From assembly GCF_000001635.26 (NCBI RefSeq), contig NC_000075.6:110110644-110174643 (forward strand): a DNA stretch of 64,000 nt. Reading direction: 5' to 3'. Source of the DNA: Mus musculus (lineage: Eukaryota > Chordata > Mammalia > Rodentia > Muridae). How positions within the stretch are numbered: the first letter of the stretch is position 1; the number at the start of each line of letters is the position of its first letter. The notes below the pieces were generated by a model. That model was not told the DNA's origin and did no database searches. It saw only the letters and a list, made by a program, of their open reading frames with translations. Below are positions 46,901 to 61,702 of this stretch, piece after piece. A program made the translations under genes and the position numbers.

Positions 46901-49900
46901 GATCTAGATGTCTCTGCTTCTGCCTCCCAAGTTCTGGGATTAGAGGCAAGTACTACCACCTATCTACTACTGTCTCCCCAGGGTTGGAATTAAAAGCATT
47001 TTCTGTTCCCTTTTTATATTCTGCCTGTCTGTCTCCCCCACGCCCCTCCCAGGACTCCAGATCTTTACACTCAGGCTAAGGCTCACGTGCTTTACACCTG
47101 CAGCAGCTTTATCTTTTTAACACTAACACTGTTTAACGTTCAAATACATACATACAATTTACCTATGAAATGCAGTGTGATAGTCTAATGGAATTTGCAG
47201 GTGTACAGTATTTACTGAGAAAATTAGGGTAATTCATGTTTCTATTTCTTTTCTGTTACTTCCTGATTGGAGCCTTTAGGATCTTGTATTCACATATGTT
47301 GTGGCATAAAGAATTATGTCAGCCAGGAGTGGTGGCCACACCTTTAAAGAAGCATAGAGTTTGAGGCATGCCTGGCCTACAAGGCTACACAGAGAAACCC
47401 TGTCTCAAAAATACAAGACAAAAAAACCATGTGAGATACATATACCACATATGAATAGGAGAGTTCTTTATTTTCCCGGTTGCTTGGCCTATGACTGTAT
47501 GCTTGTATGCCAGAGCATTGTGGTGTCAGGGGTGTGCTGAAGTGGAGGTGACAGCCAGGAAACAGAGACATACCAGAAGTTGCAAGGCCAAGATGTCCCT
47601 GTGGGGGTATACTGCTGAACATCAGTTTCTGTCTTCTAGTCTGCCTGTCCTAATATCTCATTCAAGTATGAATTCAGTGAATTGATCATTGATAGTTAAA
47701 ACTCCTTCATGGCCCAGTCAGATTCTTTAGCCTGTGGACCTTGTAGGGGAGACTTCATATTTGAAGCATAATGTAATTTCAGTCATCTCAAAGAGAAAGA
47801 CTTATTTGCCAAAGGGATCTCTTATGTTATTAATCCTTTAATTAAGATGTATGTCTTTAAGAAAGGAATCTTGGGGGATGGCGAGTTGGTTCATTAATGA
47901 GTTCTTACTGATCTTGAAGAGAATCCCAGTTTGGTTCTCAGAGCGTGCATCACTCTGTAACTTTTATTACAGGAGATCCTCCTTCCCTTCCACACCTCCA
48001 CAGGCATCAGACACGCACGTGGTGTACACAGAGAACATTCATAGACAGTTAGTACATTCACAGGAAATGAGTAAATTTTAAAAATCTTTTTATTGGTTCT
48101 TTGTAAATTTCACATCATGTATCCCAATCCCATTCATCCTCTCCACTCATGCCTTCTTATCTGCCCTCCTTCATTGTAACTCCCCAAAAGAAACAGCAAA
48201 AAATTCCCTTGTGGAAGCTATTGTGTGTCTCAAAGTATACTCTTTTGTTTGTACATCTTTACTTGCAAATATTCATTGTAATGAGTTATTGGTCTGGTTC
48301 AAAGCCCCTGGCTTCTGCTATAGATCAGTACTGATCCTCCCAGGGACTCCTGTCAGATGTCCTGTTGTCCCCCTGTGTCACAGAGCTCCCGTAGCTTTGA
48401 ATTTTCAGGACTGCCCCGTTCACACTCTCCAGTAGTTCATATATTGTGTAGATGCATTGGGTTGGGCCAGCTTAAAACCCTGCATCCTGACCTGGGTGGT
48501 GGCTGAGTTGTTCAACCCACCAGTATTCCCTCACCCACACCACCAGGCTGAGCTCTGCAGCACTGCCCCAGCTAGTTCACTCAGTGCCAAAGCTGACCTT
48601 CTCTCTTGCTCTTACTCCCTTGGGTTCATGCCAGCAGGGCCAACTCTACTGTGCTACCCAGGCAAAATGTAGGGCCTGCTTCCCCAAGTGAGGGACAGGC
48701 CCAGCTCTTTTCAGCTGTCTCAGATGGTGAGGGAATGAGGCCATCTCTATCCCATGGCAGGGGCCAGCTCTCCTGCTCTTATACCCTTAGTATTTTTTTA
48801 AAGATGATTTTCTTCTTAATGTTTATGACAAATGAATTTTGATCTTTTCAAAAAGCTATGCGTGTTAAGTATTATGAATAAGATCACTTTATGTCTAATT
48901 CTGATTTTCTTGTCAGAAATTACATTGCTGTTTGCCTCTCTCCCCAGTGGCTTTTTGGTTTTGGTTTGAAGTAGAATCTCTTATGCAGATAAGCTTTGAA
49001 CTAGTAGCCCTTTTGCCTAAGCCTCTAGAACTTCTGGGATTATATATGCCTGTGCCCTTGGCGTCCCCTCTTACCTACCCCCCCCCCCCATTTCATTTTT
49101 TTTCTTTGTTATTGCCTGGTCTTGGCAGACTGGGTATTTCCCTTTAGTCTTTCAAGTGACTAGAACAACAGTCATGTATCATTGTATCTGACATTATTAC
49201 ATTTTTAACTGAAGACAATGTCATTCGTTCTTGTTAAATTTTAAAGATGTATGTCTAGTCTTTTATTTTTGAGGAAGTTCTTCCATATATAGCCTAGGCC
49301 AAACTTGAACTCAGATTTTTCTGCTTCAGTCTCCTAAGTGCCAGGATGCCACTGTGCTTGGTACAGATGTTGGTTGTCTTTTAATACAGTTTGGTTTAAT
49401 GAAGTAAGCTTGTTGTTGCACCTATTATGAACTGTAATTGATAACTTTATACTGACAAAACATTTTATTATTAACAGTAACATTTGAGTTACTTCTTTTC
49501 ATTAAGTACTTGTAAGTTGATGTACTTCCAGTGCACTTTTGTGGTTGTTTGGTTGGTTGTTTTGTTTGGAGACAGGATTTCTCTTTGTACACCTTGGCTA
49601 TCCTAGAACTCACTTTGTAGACCAGGCTGACCTCAAACTCAGAGATTGGTTTCCTGAGTGCTGGGATTAAAGGCATGTACCACCACTTTTTTTGTAAATT
49701 TATTTTTATTTTGTGTGCATTGGTGGTTTGCCTGCATGTATGTCTGTGTGAAGGTATCAGATCTTGGAGTTATAGACACTTGGGAAGTACCATGTGGGCG
49801 GTAGGATTTGAACTTGGTTCCCCTGGGCAAGCAGTCAGTATTCTTAACCACTGAGCCATGCCACCACCTTTTTTTTTTTTTAAGATATACATCTTTTATG

Positions 49901-50105
49901 TATATGAGTACTGTTTTCATGCACACCAGAAGAGGGAGTCATATACAATTACAAGTGTTTATGAGCCATCATGTGGTTGCTGAAAATTGAACTCAGGACC
50001 TCTGGAAGAACAAACAGTGCTCTTAACCGCTGAGCTGTTTCTCCAGCCAATGCCACCTCTGTTTTTGAGTTTTGTTTTTTGATTGTTGTGGGTTTTGTTT
50101 GTTTG

Positions 50106-50145
<40 letters not shown>

Positions 50146-53100
50146 AGACAGGGTTCTCTGTATAGCCCTGGCTGTCCTGGAACTCACTTTGTAGACCAGG
50201 CTGGCCTCGAACTCAGAAATCTGCCTGCCTCTGCCTCCCAAGTGCTGGGGTTAAAGTTGTGCGCCACCATGCCTGGCTGTTTTTTTAAAGCCGTCCTATT
50301 CCATTGTAGTTATCACAGAAAAGGAGTTTGTGCTTTGAAATGCCTGGATTGAGCCTCAGATTTATGGCAGACTATTAAACCATAGGATTAACAGTTATTC
50401 TGGGTTTTAATCTGAGATGCTTTCCACAGTCTCAGGTTTTGACAAATACTTTGTTCTCAGTATATGGTGTAGTTTGCAGGCTCAGTGGATCTTTAGGAGG
50501 TGGGCAGTTGGTGTTCATTTGAAGGATTTGCCTGGTTTTTCTCTGGGTCTCTTTGTCCTGTCTGTGTCCTTGTGAACAAACCTCTACTGCATATTCCAGC
50601 TGCTTTGACCTCTATTGTTCTATCCATTTGATTGTGTACTGGACTCTTAAACCCATGAGCCAAAAAAACCCAAAAACTAAAACTTTGTTTCATAAGTTTT
50701 TTTTTTTTGTCAAGAATACCTGCCCAGCATCTAATTTTCTTTTCTTTTCTCCTCTCCTCTCCTCTCCTCTCCTCTCCTCTCCTCTTCTCTCTTCTCTCTT
50801 CTCTCTTCTCTCTTCTCTCTTCTCTCTTCTCTCCTCCTCTCTCCTCTCCTCCTCTCTCCTCTCCTCCTCTCCTCCTCTCTCCTCTCTCCTCTCTCCTCTC
50901 TCCTCTCCTTTCCTCTCCTCTCTCCTCCTAGATTTATTTATTTATTGCATGTATGTGAGTACACTGTAGCTATACAGATGGTTGGGAGCCTTCATATGAT
51001 TGTTGGGGATTGCATTTTAGGACCCCTGCTCGCTCCGGTCAACCCTGCTCTCTCAGTCCCTGCTTACTCGGACCCAAAGATTTATTATTATACATAAGTA
51101 CACTGTAGCTATCTTCTGACACACCAGAAGAGGGCGTCAGATCTCATTACAGTTGGTTGTGAGCCACCATGTGGTCCAGCATCTAATTTTCTAATGATGC
51201 AGGACCTTCCTTCTCAAGGCTTGATCCCATTTTCAGTTTTGTTAGTAACTATGGCCTGTTACATTTACAATCAAAACTTCGAAAGAATATAAAATTACTT
51301 CCCCCTTCTTTGTTATGGTAATCTTTGCTTATTGGCCAAGAGGTTTTCCCCCTAAATCTTATATTTAACTGTTAAGCAAATTTATGAGATGTGTGGATGT
51401 CTGTGTATATGCATATTCACGGAAGTACTCAATTTAGAGGACTGCTGGTTCCAGGTGCTTTTGAACTTAACCCACAATAATGGCCATCATACAAATACTT
51501 GATTTGAGTGTCCCTTGGTTTTCTGTTCATGTCATGTTAGAGATCAAACTCAAAGCCTGATACATTGGTCATTTCGCTTAGTGTTATAATTTTATTGGAC
51601 AGTATAGTAACTTTAGCAATCTTTTCATTTAGTAGACACTTTTATATTTACAGTTTTTGGGATGGCTTTAATGATTGTAGCACTGAGTTGTTGCCTGCTC
51701 ATGAGGATGTCTGAGGTGGGAACTTGAGAAAAGATGGTTCCTGTGGTGGTTGTGACAGTGGTGAATGTTGGAGCCTGTGAGGAGCAGCAGACAGGAAGTG
51801 CATTCTAACTTAGTGGAATCTTCCACATGTGCCACTGCATCCTGTAACCTGAGAGAGGAGTAAGAAGAAAATATGGGAGCCTAGAGGAAATGTGAGACCT
51901 TGGCAAATGTATTGGCTGCCTTTGTGTACACTTGACACAAGCTGGAGTCATCAGAGGGAAAGGAGCCTCAGTTGAGGTAATGTCTCCATGAGATCCAGCT
52001 GTAAGGCAGTGTTTTCATTAGTCATCGGTGTGAAATAGTGCAGCCAAAAAGCAGGGGGGGTTGGAGGGGCTGGCGAGATGACTCAGTGGCTGAATGAAGG
52101 TCCTAAGTTCAAATCCCAGCAACCACATGATGGCTCACAACCATCCGTAATGACATCTGATGCCCTCTTACGCGCCTGAAGACAGCTACAGTGTACTTAA
52201 TGAAATAAATCTTTGGGCCAGAGTAGGCGAGTTGACCAGATCGAGCAGAGGTCCTAAAAATTCAATTCCCAACAACCACCTGAAAGCTCACAACCATCTG
52301 TACAGCTACACTGTACTCACATAGAAAGTGTGCAGCCTATTGTGAGTGATGCCACCCTGGACTGGCAGTCCTGTTTTCTTTCAGTTAGCAAGCCATGTAA
52401 AGCAAACCAGGAAGCAGTACCCTGTGCATCAACTTCTGCCTCCTGGTTCCAGCCCTGCTTGAGTTCCTGTCCTGACTTTCTCCAATGATGAGTTATGATC
52501 TAGAAGTATAAGCTGGGTAAATTCTTCCTTCCCCAACTTGCTTTATGGTCTTGGTGTTTTCATCATGGCAGTAGAAACCCTGACTAACACAGAAACCAAT
52601 GTTTTTGTGAGGACTTTGACTTTCAATCTTAGTAGTTTGGAGTCTGTCCTAGTTTCTTTGTATTGCTATCTCTTTATGTCCTTGGCCAAGAGCAACTTGG
52701 CAAGAAAATGTTTATTTGGTTCCGTTATCGAAGGTGAAGCCAAGCTAGGAACATGGAGATAGAAACTGAAGTAGAGACCATGAAGGAATGCTGGTTACTG
52801 GCAGCATGCTTTGTCATATAGCCCAAACCTACCTGCCCAGTGGTGGTACCACCCACAGTGGGCTGGGTCTTCTACATTATTTACTAATCAACAAAACATG
52901 TTGCCACCTTGCCTATATGCCAGTCTGATGGAGGTATTTTCTCAATTGTGGTTCCCTCATTCCAGATGACCCTTTCTTGTGTCAAATAGTCTTAAACAAA
53001 ACAAAGACCAACCAGCCCAGAGTCGTTGGAAATTTTTGAATTGTAGAACAGTGTACTTACTTTTTGAAAAGATTATTCTGTTGGCATGTGAAAACCTCAG

Positions 53101-56100
53101 TTCTTGGGAAAGCAGTGGGCAGGGTATAAAATGAGTGTGGAGGAATGAGAGGAGTGGAGACACAAGGAAGTCTGACTGACTCTGAATGTACTTTGAAGGC
53201 ACACTTGGAACTTGGAGTGTGCTTGGTTTGGAACAGTTACTACATAGAGCCGAGGGGATGTAGAGCTGCCTGTGGGATTCAGATTCACTTACAGTACAGA
53301 TGTAAGACTTAAAAAATGTAGTATGACTTTGAAAACCTGACCACCAAGAGGAGAATTTTTCTTTTATATTAGTGAAAACATTTTATTTATTTATTTATTT
53401 ACTTGATATATATGATGAGTAAGTACACTATAGCTGTTTTCAGACACACTTGAAGAGGGTAGAGGATCCCATTACAGATGGCTGTGAGGCACGATGTAGT
53501 TGCTGGGAATTCAACTAAGGTCCTCTGGAAGAGTAGTCAGTATTCTTAACCACTGAGCCAATTCTACAGCCCCAAGAATTTTCTTAAAAGGTATTCCTTC
53601 ATTCTTTAATATCAAAGATATTGTTAATATTTAATGTTTGTATTAATTTTGATGGTTAATGTGGCTGAACCTATAAGCTAGCAATGGAGACTGAAGGGCT
53701 AAAGGCTGGGTATGACAGAAAACAAATACCTGGTAGTAGTAATGACAAGAAGGCTAAGTTTTTGAGCAGTGGGCAGCATCTATTTAGAATTCTTTTTAAC
53801 TAATTCAGGCAATTTTTGGCTTGATTCAGTTTTATTGACAGTGATGAGAGAAAGGTGTGTTTTTAAAGCACTATTACTGTGTGTGTGTATAATGTGTGTA
53901 AGGGTGGGTGCACTCATGCCATGCACGTGTAGCGGAGACAAGGGACACTTGGAAAAGTCAGGTCTCCTACTTGTGCATGAGTTCTAGGATGTGAACTCTG
54001 TCAGGCTTTTGTGGCAACTTCTTTTATCCATGATTCTAGACCATAATTTATTTTAAAAAAATTTAATAATATTTGTAATATATATCCTTAGTGCTTGAAT
54101 AGTCTATCTAATCAAGAGACTTGGCTCTAATTTGTTTACTTGTTTAATTGCTTTATAGCTATGACACTTGGGTCCACAGTAATGATGTTGATGCTGAAAT
54201 TGAAGATGCACCAATCCCAGAAAAGCCCTGGAAGGTAATGGATATGTAAAAAAAGAAGTTACTCTTGGCTAGGCAAAGTGGTGCAAACCTTTAACCCCAG
54301 CACTAGGAGGCAGAAGCTGCAGATCTCTGAATTCAAGGCCAGCATGGTCTACATACTCAGTTCCAAGACAACAGCCATGTAGAGAGTCCCTGTTGTAGAA
54401 ACGTGTTGACTAGGCACACATATGATGCATAGACATAACGTGTATGTAAAATACTCATAATAATACACATAAATAAATAAGTAGCTGTCATTCTCTACAA
54501 TAAACTAATTTGGTTTTGGAAAGCTGTTGTCACTCTGGCTTATGTTTGTTGTCCCTAAGATTCCTATGCAGTCACTGCTGCCCTTGATTTTGTAATGGTC
54601 ATCCTGCCTCAGTCCCTTATTCAAGAGTAAGCCCATGCCCAGACACAACTGTATTTTTTTTTAAAGATATATAATGGTGTTCTCCTTTTATGTCTTCAAC
54701 TCAAGAACATATCTGTGACCCTGACGACACTGTATTAAGGTCTTAGGAGTTAATGTGTGCAGTGCTTGAGAAGAACCCAGTGCCAAGTCGGAGTGTGAGA
54801 AAAGGGGGTCAAGTTCAACCTCTATGGAGAGGTCTTGAGAATGCATAACTTCTCTCAACTCTGTTCCTCCCACTGTGACTGAGCCACCATTACAAAGATG
54901 TCGCACTCTGGGATTATAGTAGAAGATAAATTCTTTGCTTTATTTCTTTTGTTTTATTCACTCAGGATTTCTCTGTGTAGCCCTGGCTGTCCTGGAACAC
55001 CATTTGTAGACCAGACTGGCCTCGAATTTAAGAGAGATCCACCTGCCTGTGCCTCCTAAATTCTGGGATTAAAGTACCACCACCAACTGCTAAGAAATGT
55101 CTTTCCAGAGCTGCCGTGAAATGGGTGTTTGCTCATTCACAGTAATGATGTTTGTTGCTGCCTTTCCCCCAGAAACAAAAGCAGTTTTTTAAAAGATTTA
55201 TTTTTCATGTGAGTGCTCTATCTGCATGCCAGAAGAGGGCATTCAGATCTCATTACGGATGATTGTGAGCCACCATGTAGTTGCTGAGATTTGAACTCAG
55301 GGCCTTTGGAAGAATAATCAGTGCTCTTATTCACTGAGCCATCTCTCCAGCCCCCTTAATTTTAGTTTTTTGTTTGTTTGTTTGTTTGGTTTGGTTTGGT
55401 TTGGTTTGGTTTTTTTGAGACAGGGTTTCTCTGTGTAGCCCTGGCTGTCCTTGAACTCACTCTGTAGACTAGGCTGGCCTCCAACTCAGAAATCTGCCTG
55501 CCTCTGTCTCCCAAGTGCTAGGATTAAAGGCGGGTGCCACCACTGCCCAGCAATTTTAGTTTCTTAAGAAATTAAAAGCATAGCTTTTAATTAGTAAAGC
55601 AAACTTCATTTTTTGAAAAAACTGTAACTTGAGGACCTGGATGTGGTAATGCATACCTTTGGCACACCCCTATAATCCCATACTTGGGAGGCAGAATCAG
55701 GTGGATCTCTTGAGTTGGAGGCTAATCTGGGCTACAGAACAAGTTGCAATATAGTCAGGACTACACACAGAAACTCTGTCTTGAAAAAACAAAAACAAAT
55801 GTGATTTTAGAAAACAGTATTTTAAAATGTATAGTAACTAGAGCTAGTTCCCCGAAGTCCACATTCTCCTGTCTTTCCAGCGCCTACAGTAACAGTGTTC
55901 TGTGCCCAGTCCCTGTGACTTCACCATTATTTTCCAGGTTATTGCCATTGTTGTCAGCATCAGTTTCTCCCCACACTTCACAGAGGCTTTTAGACATGAG
56001 CTGTGCTGTGCCATTGGAGACACAGCTTAGCAGATGACCTTGCAGATCTTCTGTGCTTCCTCTGTCACTCTGTTATCTTTCATCTTTCCCCAAAGGCAAG

Positions 56101-59100
56101 GCAGTGGTGCTCCCTTAGAGTCCTCAGTGCGCACTTGTAGTCCGCTTGTAGTCCTTGGCACTCCTGAGTCAGAGGCAGGTGGATCTCTTGAGTTTGAGGC
56201 AGCTGGTTGGCATTCAGAGTTCTAGACCAGTCAGTGGTACATAGTGAGACTATGTAACACAAACAAACAAACAAAAAGATAATTAAAAAACCAAAACAAA
56301 TCTTCTAGCTTTCTGTGTTTGTAATTCTGCCCTAATTGCACATGAGAGAATATAGACTGCAAGATTAATAAATAGAAGGTCATACTTATGTAGGAGTGAC
56401 TTTGTAGTAAAGCTTTTTGGGGGACACCCATGCTCTTTAAGCAGACCCAATAAACTTACTGGTTCCATAAATTGCTCTTTGGTGGGATCATATTGGTTTG
56501 TTGTTGCTATCCTACAAAGAGGGGGTAGATTCTTTTTTTTTTTTTTTAAAGATTTATTTATTTATTACATGTAAGTACACTGTAGCTGTCTTCAGACACT
56601 CCAGAAGAGGGCGTCAGATCTCCTTACAGATGGTTGTGAGCCACCATGTGGTTGCTGGGATTTGAACTCTGGACCTTCGGAAGAGCAGTCGGGTGCTCTT
56701 ACCCACTGAGCCATCTCACCAGCCCAAGGGGGTAGATTCTTGTTTCCCCTGGTAACGTGCCTGAAACAAGTCCATCTATTGCCTGCCCAATCACAATTTA
56801 TATTCAGTGTTGATGGAAGCTTTATAGGTGTAATTGCTAGTTTTTCCCTTTCATTGCATTACAAACAAGCCCCACCCCTCTCTCTGTACCTTTAGGTGTG
56901 ACTTAGAGGAGGAAATGGTCTAATGCTGAATCATAATTGTGTCAATTTGATACGGTTCTAGGTTCATGTAAAATGGATTTTGGACACTGACGTTTTCAAT
57001 GAATGGATGAATGAAGAGGATTATGAAGTGGATGAGAACAGAAAGCCAGTGAGCTTTCGTCAACGAATTTCAACAAAGAATGAAGAGGTATTTCACGTGG
57101 CACTATTTCTATAACACTGGTTGCTTTTGCTCTTTCTAAGTATTTTCTTTCTTGATAATCTACACTTACACACTGTGGGCCATCACCTAAGATGTCCATG
57201 TATGAGTTATTGAGTGACTTAGCAGCCATCTGTTGGCATCTTCCGAGAGAAGGGAGATCTTAGCTGACTTTTCCAGCAGATACATGGTAACTTTTTAGAT
57301 TAATTACTTAATGTATCTGGGTGTTACAGCATGTGTGTACATGTGAGCATGTAGTGTCTGGATGCCAGAATAGGCCTGCTGGGAATCAAACCCTGCAGCA
57401 GCCAGTGCTCTTCACCACTGTCCTGCCTCACCAGCTCTTGGTTTTTGTTTTTGTTTTTTAACTATTTTTATTTTATGTGCATTGGTGTTGTGCCCACATG
57501 TATGTCTATGTGAGGGTTCTAGAACCCCTAGAACTAGAGTTACAGACAATTGTCAGCTACCATGTGGGTACCAGCCCCTTGTTTTAATTTTTAATGCATT
57601 TTAAAATTTAGCCATCAAAGCAGTAATAACTTTCATGTTTTTAAATAATACCATGCGATAGCTTAACTTATCTACCAGGTTTTCTTAGAAAAACCAGTGT
57701 GTTTATTTAACTTCACTGTAAACACAATGTTACAAAATACTGGTCTTAAAATATTTTGAGAATTAAAGTGCTTCAGTGTTTTATGACAATAGGGGATTTA
57801 GCATTTAACGTTTGTATTCCTATTAAGTACAAGTCCTTATTTGTAAGAAGATACCACAGTGAAACTTATTACTTTATATGCTACCCTGAAATTTTTTGGT
57901 TAAGTGAAGTTCAAGTTCTGATTATTTACTCGTGATTCCATAAAAGGCAGTATTTGTGCTAGACCTGGTGGTGGTGCATGCCGTGAATCCTAGCTCTCTG
58001 GTGGCAGAGGCAGGCAGATAGGGCTGTGTGGTTTTGAGGCCAGCCTGGTCTGCATAGCAATTTCAGACCAGCTGCAGTTACATAGTGAGACCCTGTCTCT
58101 ACAAATAAAACCACAACTTTTTTTTTTTTCTTTTTTTAGATTTATTTATTTATTTATTATATGTAAGTACACTGTAGCTGTCTTCAGACACTCCAGAAGA
58201 GGGAGTCAGATCTCGTGATCGGATGGTTGTGAGCCACCATGTGGTTGCTGGGATTTGAACTCCTGACCTTCGGAAGAGCAGTCAGGTGCTCTTACCCACT
58301 GAGCCATCTCACCAGCCCAAACCACAACTTTTTGGCTACATGCGTCACTAGAGTAAGAATTTGGGCCAAGAAGAAAGCCTTTTGTAACTTGGTTTATGGC
58401 AGTCCAGTGAAGAGACCTGTGATTCTAAGATCATTTTTATTTATGACAGCTAAATTTTGTTTTGCTTTTTAAACTTCCTTTCTGTTTGATTTTGTTGCTG
58501 TTTTAAATAAGTGTATTCTGTAACTTCATTTGTAGCTCAGGCTGACCTGAATTGGCAATACCAATCTTTTTGGTTTTTTGAGACAGGGTTTCTCTGTGTA
58601 GCCCTGGCTGTCCTGGAACTCACTCTGTAGACCAGGCTGGCCTCGAACTCAGAAATCCGCCTGCCTCTGGCTCCCAAGTATTGGGATTAAAGGCATGTGT
58701 CACCACTGCCCGGCTGGCAATACCAATCTAAGCCTTCCCGTGCTGGGAATGCAGGTCTATTTCCCCAAGCTTGCCTTGTTCTTTTTTGTTTTATGTTTTC
58801 TTTGACATTTATATTTGTATATATTTGTATCTGCATGTATAGATGTTAAACCATTAACTGAAAATAGAGAGATTTCATGTTTTTACACTTGTGCTCTTTT
58901 TTTTTTTTTTTTAAGATTTTATTTATTTATTATATGTAAGTACACTGTAGCTGTCTTCAGATCTCCTTACGGGTGGTTGTGAGCCACCATGTGGTTGCTG
59001 TGATTTGAACTCAGGACCTCCAGAAGAGCAGTCAGTGCTCCTAACTGCTAAGCTATCTCATCAACCCCCTACACCTGTGCTCTTAATACTAAAACATCTT

Positions 59101-59512
59101 TGTCACACTGTATGTTGCAAGATTTTATTTATTTTTTAATTTTAAATTTTTTTTTAATATTTATTTATTTATTATATGTAAGTACACTGTAGCTGTCTTC
59201 AGACACACCAGAAGAGGGAGTCAGATCTCGTTAGGGATGGTTGTGAGCCACCATGTGGTTGCTGTGATTTGAACTCTGGACCTTTGGAAGAGCAGTCAGG
59301 TGCTCTTACCCACTGAGCCATCTCACTAGCCCTAATTTTAATTCTTTAAAAAAAATTTTTAAAAATAATTGGAGCCGGATGTGGTGTTTAATCCCAACAC
59401 TCGGGTGGCAGAGGCAGGCGGAGTTCTAGGTCAGCCTGGTCTACAGAGTGAGTTCCAGGACAGCCAGAGCTACACAGAGAAACCCTGTCTCAAAAAACCA
59501 AAATAAATAAAT

Positions 59513-59561
<49 letters not shown>

Positions 59562-60611
59562 GTTTTTTTTTTCCACACAATGTTTTTCTGTTTATCCCTG
59601 GCTGTCCTTGAACTCACTCTGTAGACCAGACTGGCCTCCTAAGTGCCAGGTTTAAAGGTGCTAACACCCCCTCTCCTGGAGCTGTTGGGCGATTTTATAA
59701 ATGCCACTTTAGGCAGGATCATTTGAGCTTGTAATTTCAGTAGCATGTTTCATATATTAGTAGTTACTGAAATGCTTTTCCCATCTGAGAACACAAATGT
59801 TGAACAGAAATTGTTTTTTTCAGGGTCCAGCTGTGCCTTGAGTGCTTTTGAGGATGTGTGGCTTAGGATTAGCGTTTCAGATCTGCTGTGTTGCTGGACA
59901 CTAGGGCAGTAGTTCTCACCCCCTTTAGTACAACTAATTCCTCATGTTGTAGTGACGCCCCCAGCCATAACATTCTATTTGGTGCTACTTCTTAACTCCT
60001 GCTGTTTTGCTGGTATTTAGTGTTTTTTACTTGTTTTGTTATGAATTGTAATATAAAATTAATCTGTTTTTGAAACAACCCCATGAAGGGGTTGTTAACC
60101 CTGCAAAGGGATTGCGGCTTACAGGTTGAGCCTGGCTGACCTAGATGGTCAGGAATGCTGGTAGTTGGTGCTTGTTTTGTGGCTTCCTTTGCTCTGATGC
60201 AGAGATTGGGCAGTGTATGGAAAGTCAGCCTGGACATGGGTTTGTAGAAACTGACGAGTGGATAAGCTTGCCTGATACTTACTTTCATTTTCTTCTCCCT
60301 AGCCAGTCAGAAGTCCAGAAAGGAGAGACAGAAAAGCCTCTGCCAACTCTAGGAAGAGGAAACCTTCCCCTTCTCCTCCTCCTCCCACAGCCACAGAGTC
60401 CCGCAAGAAGAGCGGGAAGAAAGGGTAAGATGTTTGTAGCTTGATCTGAAGTCAAGGAGAGAAACTTGGAACAGCTTTCCTAGGATTTTCCTAGCAACCA
60501 CATGGTGGCTCACAACCATCTGTAGTGGGATCCGATGCCCTCTTCTGGTGTGTCCAAAGACAGCAACAGTGCACTTATACATACGATATGTGTAAGACAA
60601 ATAAAATCTTA

Positions 60612-60643
<32 letters not shown>

Positions 60644-61668
60644 GAAAAGAATTCCTTGAATACAGCCTTTCCCTTGTACTTACATGTTGAAAAGGTGGGA
60701 AGTAAGGTGTTTCAGGAGTCCTGTCCTGAACCATGTGTGGTGCCATTTAGGAGGCAGGGTTGACAGTACTGCTTCAGTTTTGAGTCTAGCCTACTCTAGA
60801 AAACATGTTCTAGTGTAGCCTGAGCTCAATTCCAAGACACACAGTTATTGTCTCTATTGGATCTGACCACCTCTCCCATTTCTGATTAAACTTACTCACA
60901 GAAGTGATAGAACCTGGAACTATTAAACTATTGAATGTTCTGACAAGCCTGACCATTTTGTAGTAACAATTGGAATTTGTAATTGAATAGATTACTGATA
61001 ATATAAAATGAAACTTCAATGCTTTATACAATGCCTAAAGTTTATACTTACAGTGTGGGTAATATTTGGTGAATTCTATTACTATAAATAGATATTTGAT
61101 AATTTCAGACTTCCCTACTTTAACATATACATTTGGTTTATTGTTTTTATAGTTTTTTGTTTTGTTTTATTTTGTTTTCATTTTCAAGACAGGGTTTCTC
61201 ATATATCCCTGGCTGTCCTAGAACTGTAGCCCTAAACTCAGAGATTCATCTGCCTCTGCCTCAGCCTCTCTGCCTCAGCCTCTCTGCCTCTGCCTCTCTG
61301 CCTCTGCCTCTCTCTGCCTCTGCCTCTCTGCCTCTCTGCCTCTCTCTGCCTCTCTCTGCCTCTCTGCCTCTCTGCCTCTCTCTGCCTCTGCCTCTCTCTG
61401 CCTCTCTGCCCCTCTCTGCCTCTCTGCCTCTGCCTCTCTGCCTCTCTGCCTCTGCCTCTCTGCCTCTGCCTCTCTCTGCCTCTCTGCCTCTGCCTCTCTG
61501 CCTCTGCCTCTCTCTGCCTCTGCCTCTCTCTGCCTCTGCCTCTGCCTCTCTGCCTCTGCCTCTCTGCTTCTGCCTCTCTGCCTCTCTGCCTCTGCCTCTT
61601 GAATGCTGAGAATAAAGGTGGATCTACTTTTGTTTGATTGGTTATTGATAACTGTTTTTTTCTTTCTT

Positions 61669-61702
<34 letters not shown>

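Noticed and set aside
50553..50969. 138-codon Ser/Leu-rich frame
   Set aside because: It is the translation of the polypyrimidine tail of the dimeric B2.
61133..61609. 158-codon Leu/Ser/Pro-rich frame
   Set aside because: It is the translation of the TGCCTC-type minisatellite.
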